A stretch of DNA of 64,000 nt from Streptoverticillium olivoreticuli subsp. olivoreticuli (GTDB lineage: Bacteria; Actinomycetota; Actinomycetes; Streptomycetales; Streptomycetaceae), in NCBI RefSeq assembly GCF_003391135.1, contig NZ_CP031455.1, forward strand, positions 3,813,001 through 3,877,000. Reading direction: 5' to 3'. The first letter of the stretch is position 1, and the number at the start of each line of letters is the position of its first letter. A model generated the notes under the pieces. That model did no database searches. It was not told where the DNA came from and was given only the letters and a program-made list of their open reading frames with translations. The position numbers were made by a program, and so were the translations under genes. Positions 62,304 to 64,000 of this stretch are shown here, in pieces.

Positions 62304-62759
62304 TCAGCCGGTGGGCGCGTCCAGGCCGAGGAGGGCGCGCATCCGCGCGTACTTCAGCCGGAGCCGTTCGCGGGTGGCCGGGTCGAGCGCCGCGGCCCGC
62401 CGCGGGTCGGAGTTGTGGGCGAGGTCCGCCTCCTTGACCAGCAGCGCGCCCGGGGTGGCCAGGATGCGGGCGGCGTACGCCTCCGGTGCCTCCCCCGCCC
62501 GCTTGGTGACCGCCAGCACGATGTCCTTGGTCCGCTGCGGCAGGTCGGCCCGCGCCAGCCACTCCTCGGTGACGGCACCGTCCTCGACGGCGTCGTGCAG
62601 CCACGCGGCGGCGATCTGTTCATCGCCGCCGCCTCTTTCGCGTACGCCTTCGGCCACGGCGGCCAGGTGCTCCGCGTAGGGGCGGCCTGCCTTGTCCTTC
62701 TGCGCGGCGTGCGCTTGCCTTGCGAAGGCTTCCACGGCGTCCAGGGGCATGGGTGGCAT
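62304..62759 (-). CDS. HD-domain (RelA/SpoT hydrolase-like) protein
   Basis: 151 residues: AVEAFARQAHAAQKDKAGRP with YAEHLAAVAEGV, AAAWLHDAVEDGAVTEEWL (HD motif), VLAVTKRAGEAPEAYAARI and LVKEADLAHNSDPRRAAA. The order H...HD...KxxD is that of the (p)ppGpp hydrolase/HD_4 type, here as a stand-alone domain with no synthetase, TGS or ACT part. It might be a small alarmone hydrolase (MESH1-like) or a more general phosphohydrolase. It is convergent with the acyltransferase and the gaps are very short. Confidence 0.82.
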   Translation of the reverse strand: MPPMPLDAVEAFARQAHAAQKDKAGRPYAEHLAAVAEGVRERGGGDEQIAAAWLHDAVEDGAVTEEWLARADLPQRTKDIVLAVTKRAGEAPEAYAARILATPGALLVKEADLAHNSDPRRAAALDPATRERLRLKYARMRALLGLDAPTG

Positions 62760-62868
62760 GTCGTCTCCGTGAGCGTTGTTCGGTGCCGGTGCGCTGTCCT
62801 TCGGCTGCGGGTCGGTGGGGGCTGATCGCGCAGTTCCCCGCGCCCCTTACGGGGCGCACCCGTCACCA

Positions 62869-63972
62869 TCAGGTGCGGCAGATCAAGAGCAGCGCTCGGT
62901 CGTCGTTGACGTCCTTCGCCACCGCTTCGATCAAGTGCCAGGCCGCGCCCTGGAAGCCGGCGGAGACGTAGCGGTCCGCTTCGCCCGTGAGGCGGTCCAT
63001 GCCCTCGGTCAGGTCCCGGTCCGACGTCTCGACCAGGCCGTCCGTGAAGAGCATCAGGACGTCCCCCGGGGACAGCTTTCCCTTTATCGGGTCGAACTGG
63101 GCTCCGTCGTAGACCCCGAGGAGCGGTCCCTCGGCGGCCTTCTCCTCCCAGCGGCCGGTGCCCGCGCTGAGCTGGAGGCCCGGCAGGTGACCCGCGGAGA
63201 ACATCTCGTAGTCCCCGCTGTCCAGGTCCAGGACGAGGTGGACGGAGGTCGCGAAGCCCTCGTCCCAGTCCTGCCGGAGCAGATAGCCGTTGGCGGCGGG
63301 CAGGAAGGAGTGCGGCGGCAGCGAGCCCAGCAGCCCGCCGAAGGCCCCGGACAGCAGGAGGGCACGCGAGGCGGCGTCCATGCCCTTGCCGGAGACGTCG
63401 GTCAGCACGATCTCCAGGGTGCGGCCGCCGTTGGTGCGGGCCGCGACCACGAAGTCGCCGGAGAAGGACTGCCCGCCGGCGGGGCGCAGGGCCATCTCGC
63501 GGTGCCAGCCGCGCGGCAGTTTGGGGAGCTTGCTCTGGACGCGGATGCGTTCGCGCAGGTCGAAGAGCATGGTGCCGCCGCGCCGCCAGGGCACGCCGAC
63601 GCGGCTGCGGAACTGTGCGATGAGCAGCCCGAGGAAGCCCACCGCGGCGACGACGAGGATCGTGCCGGGGGTGACCCGGCCGTCACCGTGCACGGCCCGG
63701 TCCAGGGCGTAGGACTCCACGATGAGCGCGACGGCGGACGCCGCGTAGAGGGCCAGCAGGCTGGCGGGGCGCAGCAGGAGGCCGCCCGCCACGATGGGCA
63801 GGACGAGCGCGGAGGGCGCGCACCACTCGGGCAGCGCGATGGTGCCGCCCGCGAGCGCGGGGACGGCGAGCAGCAGGGCGGCCAGCGCGATCCAGTCGGA
63901 GCCGTCGCCGCGGAAGTAGTCGACCCCGGCTTTGCGCATGCTCGTGCGGGCCCGGTGCAGTGCTTTGCGCAT
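62869..63972 (-). CDS. SpoIIE-type PP2C serine phosphatase with N-terminal membrane domain; start may lie beyond the window
   Basis: 367 residues from the ATG at 63970-63972. The frame stays open to the window end, so a longer N terminus is possible. Four to five helices (IALAALLLAVPALAGGTIAL, LVLPIVAGGLLL, LLALYAASAVALIVESYA, ILVVAAVGFLGLLIAQF) precede a PP2C_SIG domain: SFSGDFVVAARTNGGRTLEI, VLTDVSGKGMDAASRALLL, ATSVHLVLDLDSGDYEMFS, AGHLPGLQLS and GDVLMLFTDGLVETSD. The Asp residues of SGD, TDVSG and TDGLVE are the metal ligands. Such phosphatases act on anti-anti-sigma factors or similar regulators in actinobacterial development; the target is unknown. Confidence 0.9.
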   Translation of the reverse strand: MRKALHRARTSMRKAGVDYFRGDGSDWIALAALLLAVPALAGGTIALPEWCAPSALVLPIVAGGLLLRPASLLALYAASAVALIVESYALDRAVHGDGRVTPGTILVVAAVGFLGLLIAQFRSRVGVPWRRGGTMLFDLRERIRVQSKLPKLPRGWHREMALRPAGGQSFSGDFVVAARTNGGRTLEIVLTDVSGKGMDAASRALLLSGAFGGLLGSLPPHSFLPAANGYLLRQDWDEGFATSVHLVLDLDSGDYEMFSAGHLPGLQLSAGTGRWEEKAAEGPLLGVYDGAQFDPIKGKLSPGDVLMLFTDGLVETSDRDLTEGMDRLTGEADRYVSAGFQGAAWHLIEAVAKDVNDDRALLLICRT

Positions 63973-64000
63973 CCGGGCCGTCGGGGTCTCCGCACCGCCA

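Overview
High-GC actinobacterial chromosome, almost certainly Streptomyces. The evidence is the strong G/C third-position bias, frequent GTG starts, an unusually long RNase E/G with disordered tails, the paired clpP1-clpP2 operon followed by clpX, and a complete mreBCD-pbp2-rodA cluster. From memory the gene order follows the S. coelicolor core stretch that runs from the nadD/proA region to tig, with local insertions. All calls come from reading the sequence; no database search was run.

Layout. 1-7 kb: accessory enzymes (secreted S53 protease, a cytochrome b-type membrane protein plus a NuoF-like/ferredoxin fusion, a GT87 mannosyltransferase, a phenoxazinone-synthase-like multicopper oxidase); the last two lie between two identical tRNA-Ala genes. 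7-11 kb: leftward histidine phosphatase, rsfS, LCP-like protein and nadD, then two tiny membrane proteins and a rightward M48 protease. 12.7-20 kb: two related membrane proteins, proA, a small conserved protein, proB and a rightward membrane-anchored TagF-like transferase. 20.5-32 kb: leftward obgE-rpmA-rplU, the RNase E gene, a DUF2344 protein with its radical SAM partner, and a CYTH/CHAD protein. 31.7-40.8 kb: leftward rod-shape/spore-wall cluster (rodA, PBP2, mreD, mreC, mreB), ndk, DUF4233 and folC. 40.8-48.5 kb: a wall/polysaccharide block (PbpA-type PBP, soluble histidine kinase and OmpR regulator, WecB epimerase, processive GT2, polytopic membrane protein) between folC and valS. 51.3-55 kb: four tandem paralogous membrane-anchored proteins. 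55-61 kb: a toxin-antitoxin pair, clpX, clpP2, clpP1, tig, tRNA-Pro and tRNA-Gly. 61-64 kb: acyltransferase-3, HD-domain protein and a SpoIIE-type phosphatase at the window edge.

Themes. Much of the window builds or shapes the envelope: MreBCD/PBP2/RodA, a second PBP, a TagF-like transferase, an LCP-like protein and the WecB/GT2 block. The other main theme is protein and RNA quality control (ClpP1P2/ClpX/trigger factor, RNase E, M48 protease).

The least explained items are the four-gene paralog array at 51.3-55 kb, the periodic linear motif in the RNase E tails, two genes that seem to need CTG starts, a mosaic intergenic repeat present at four sites, a lone CRISPR-repeat-like unit, and an ECF-type promoter that overlaps a ClgR-like site upstream of clpP1.
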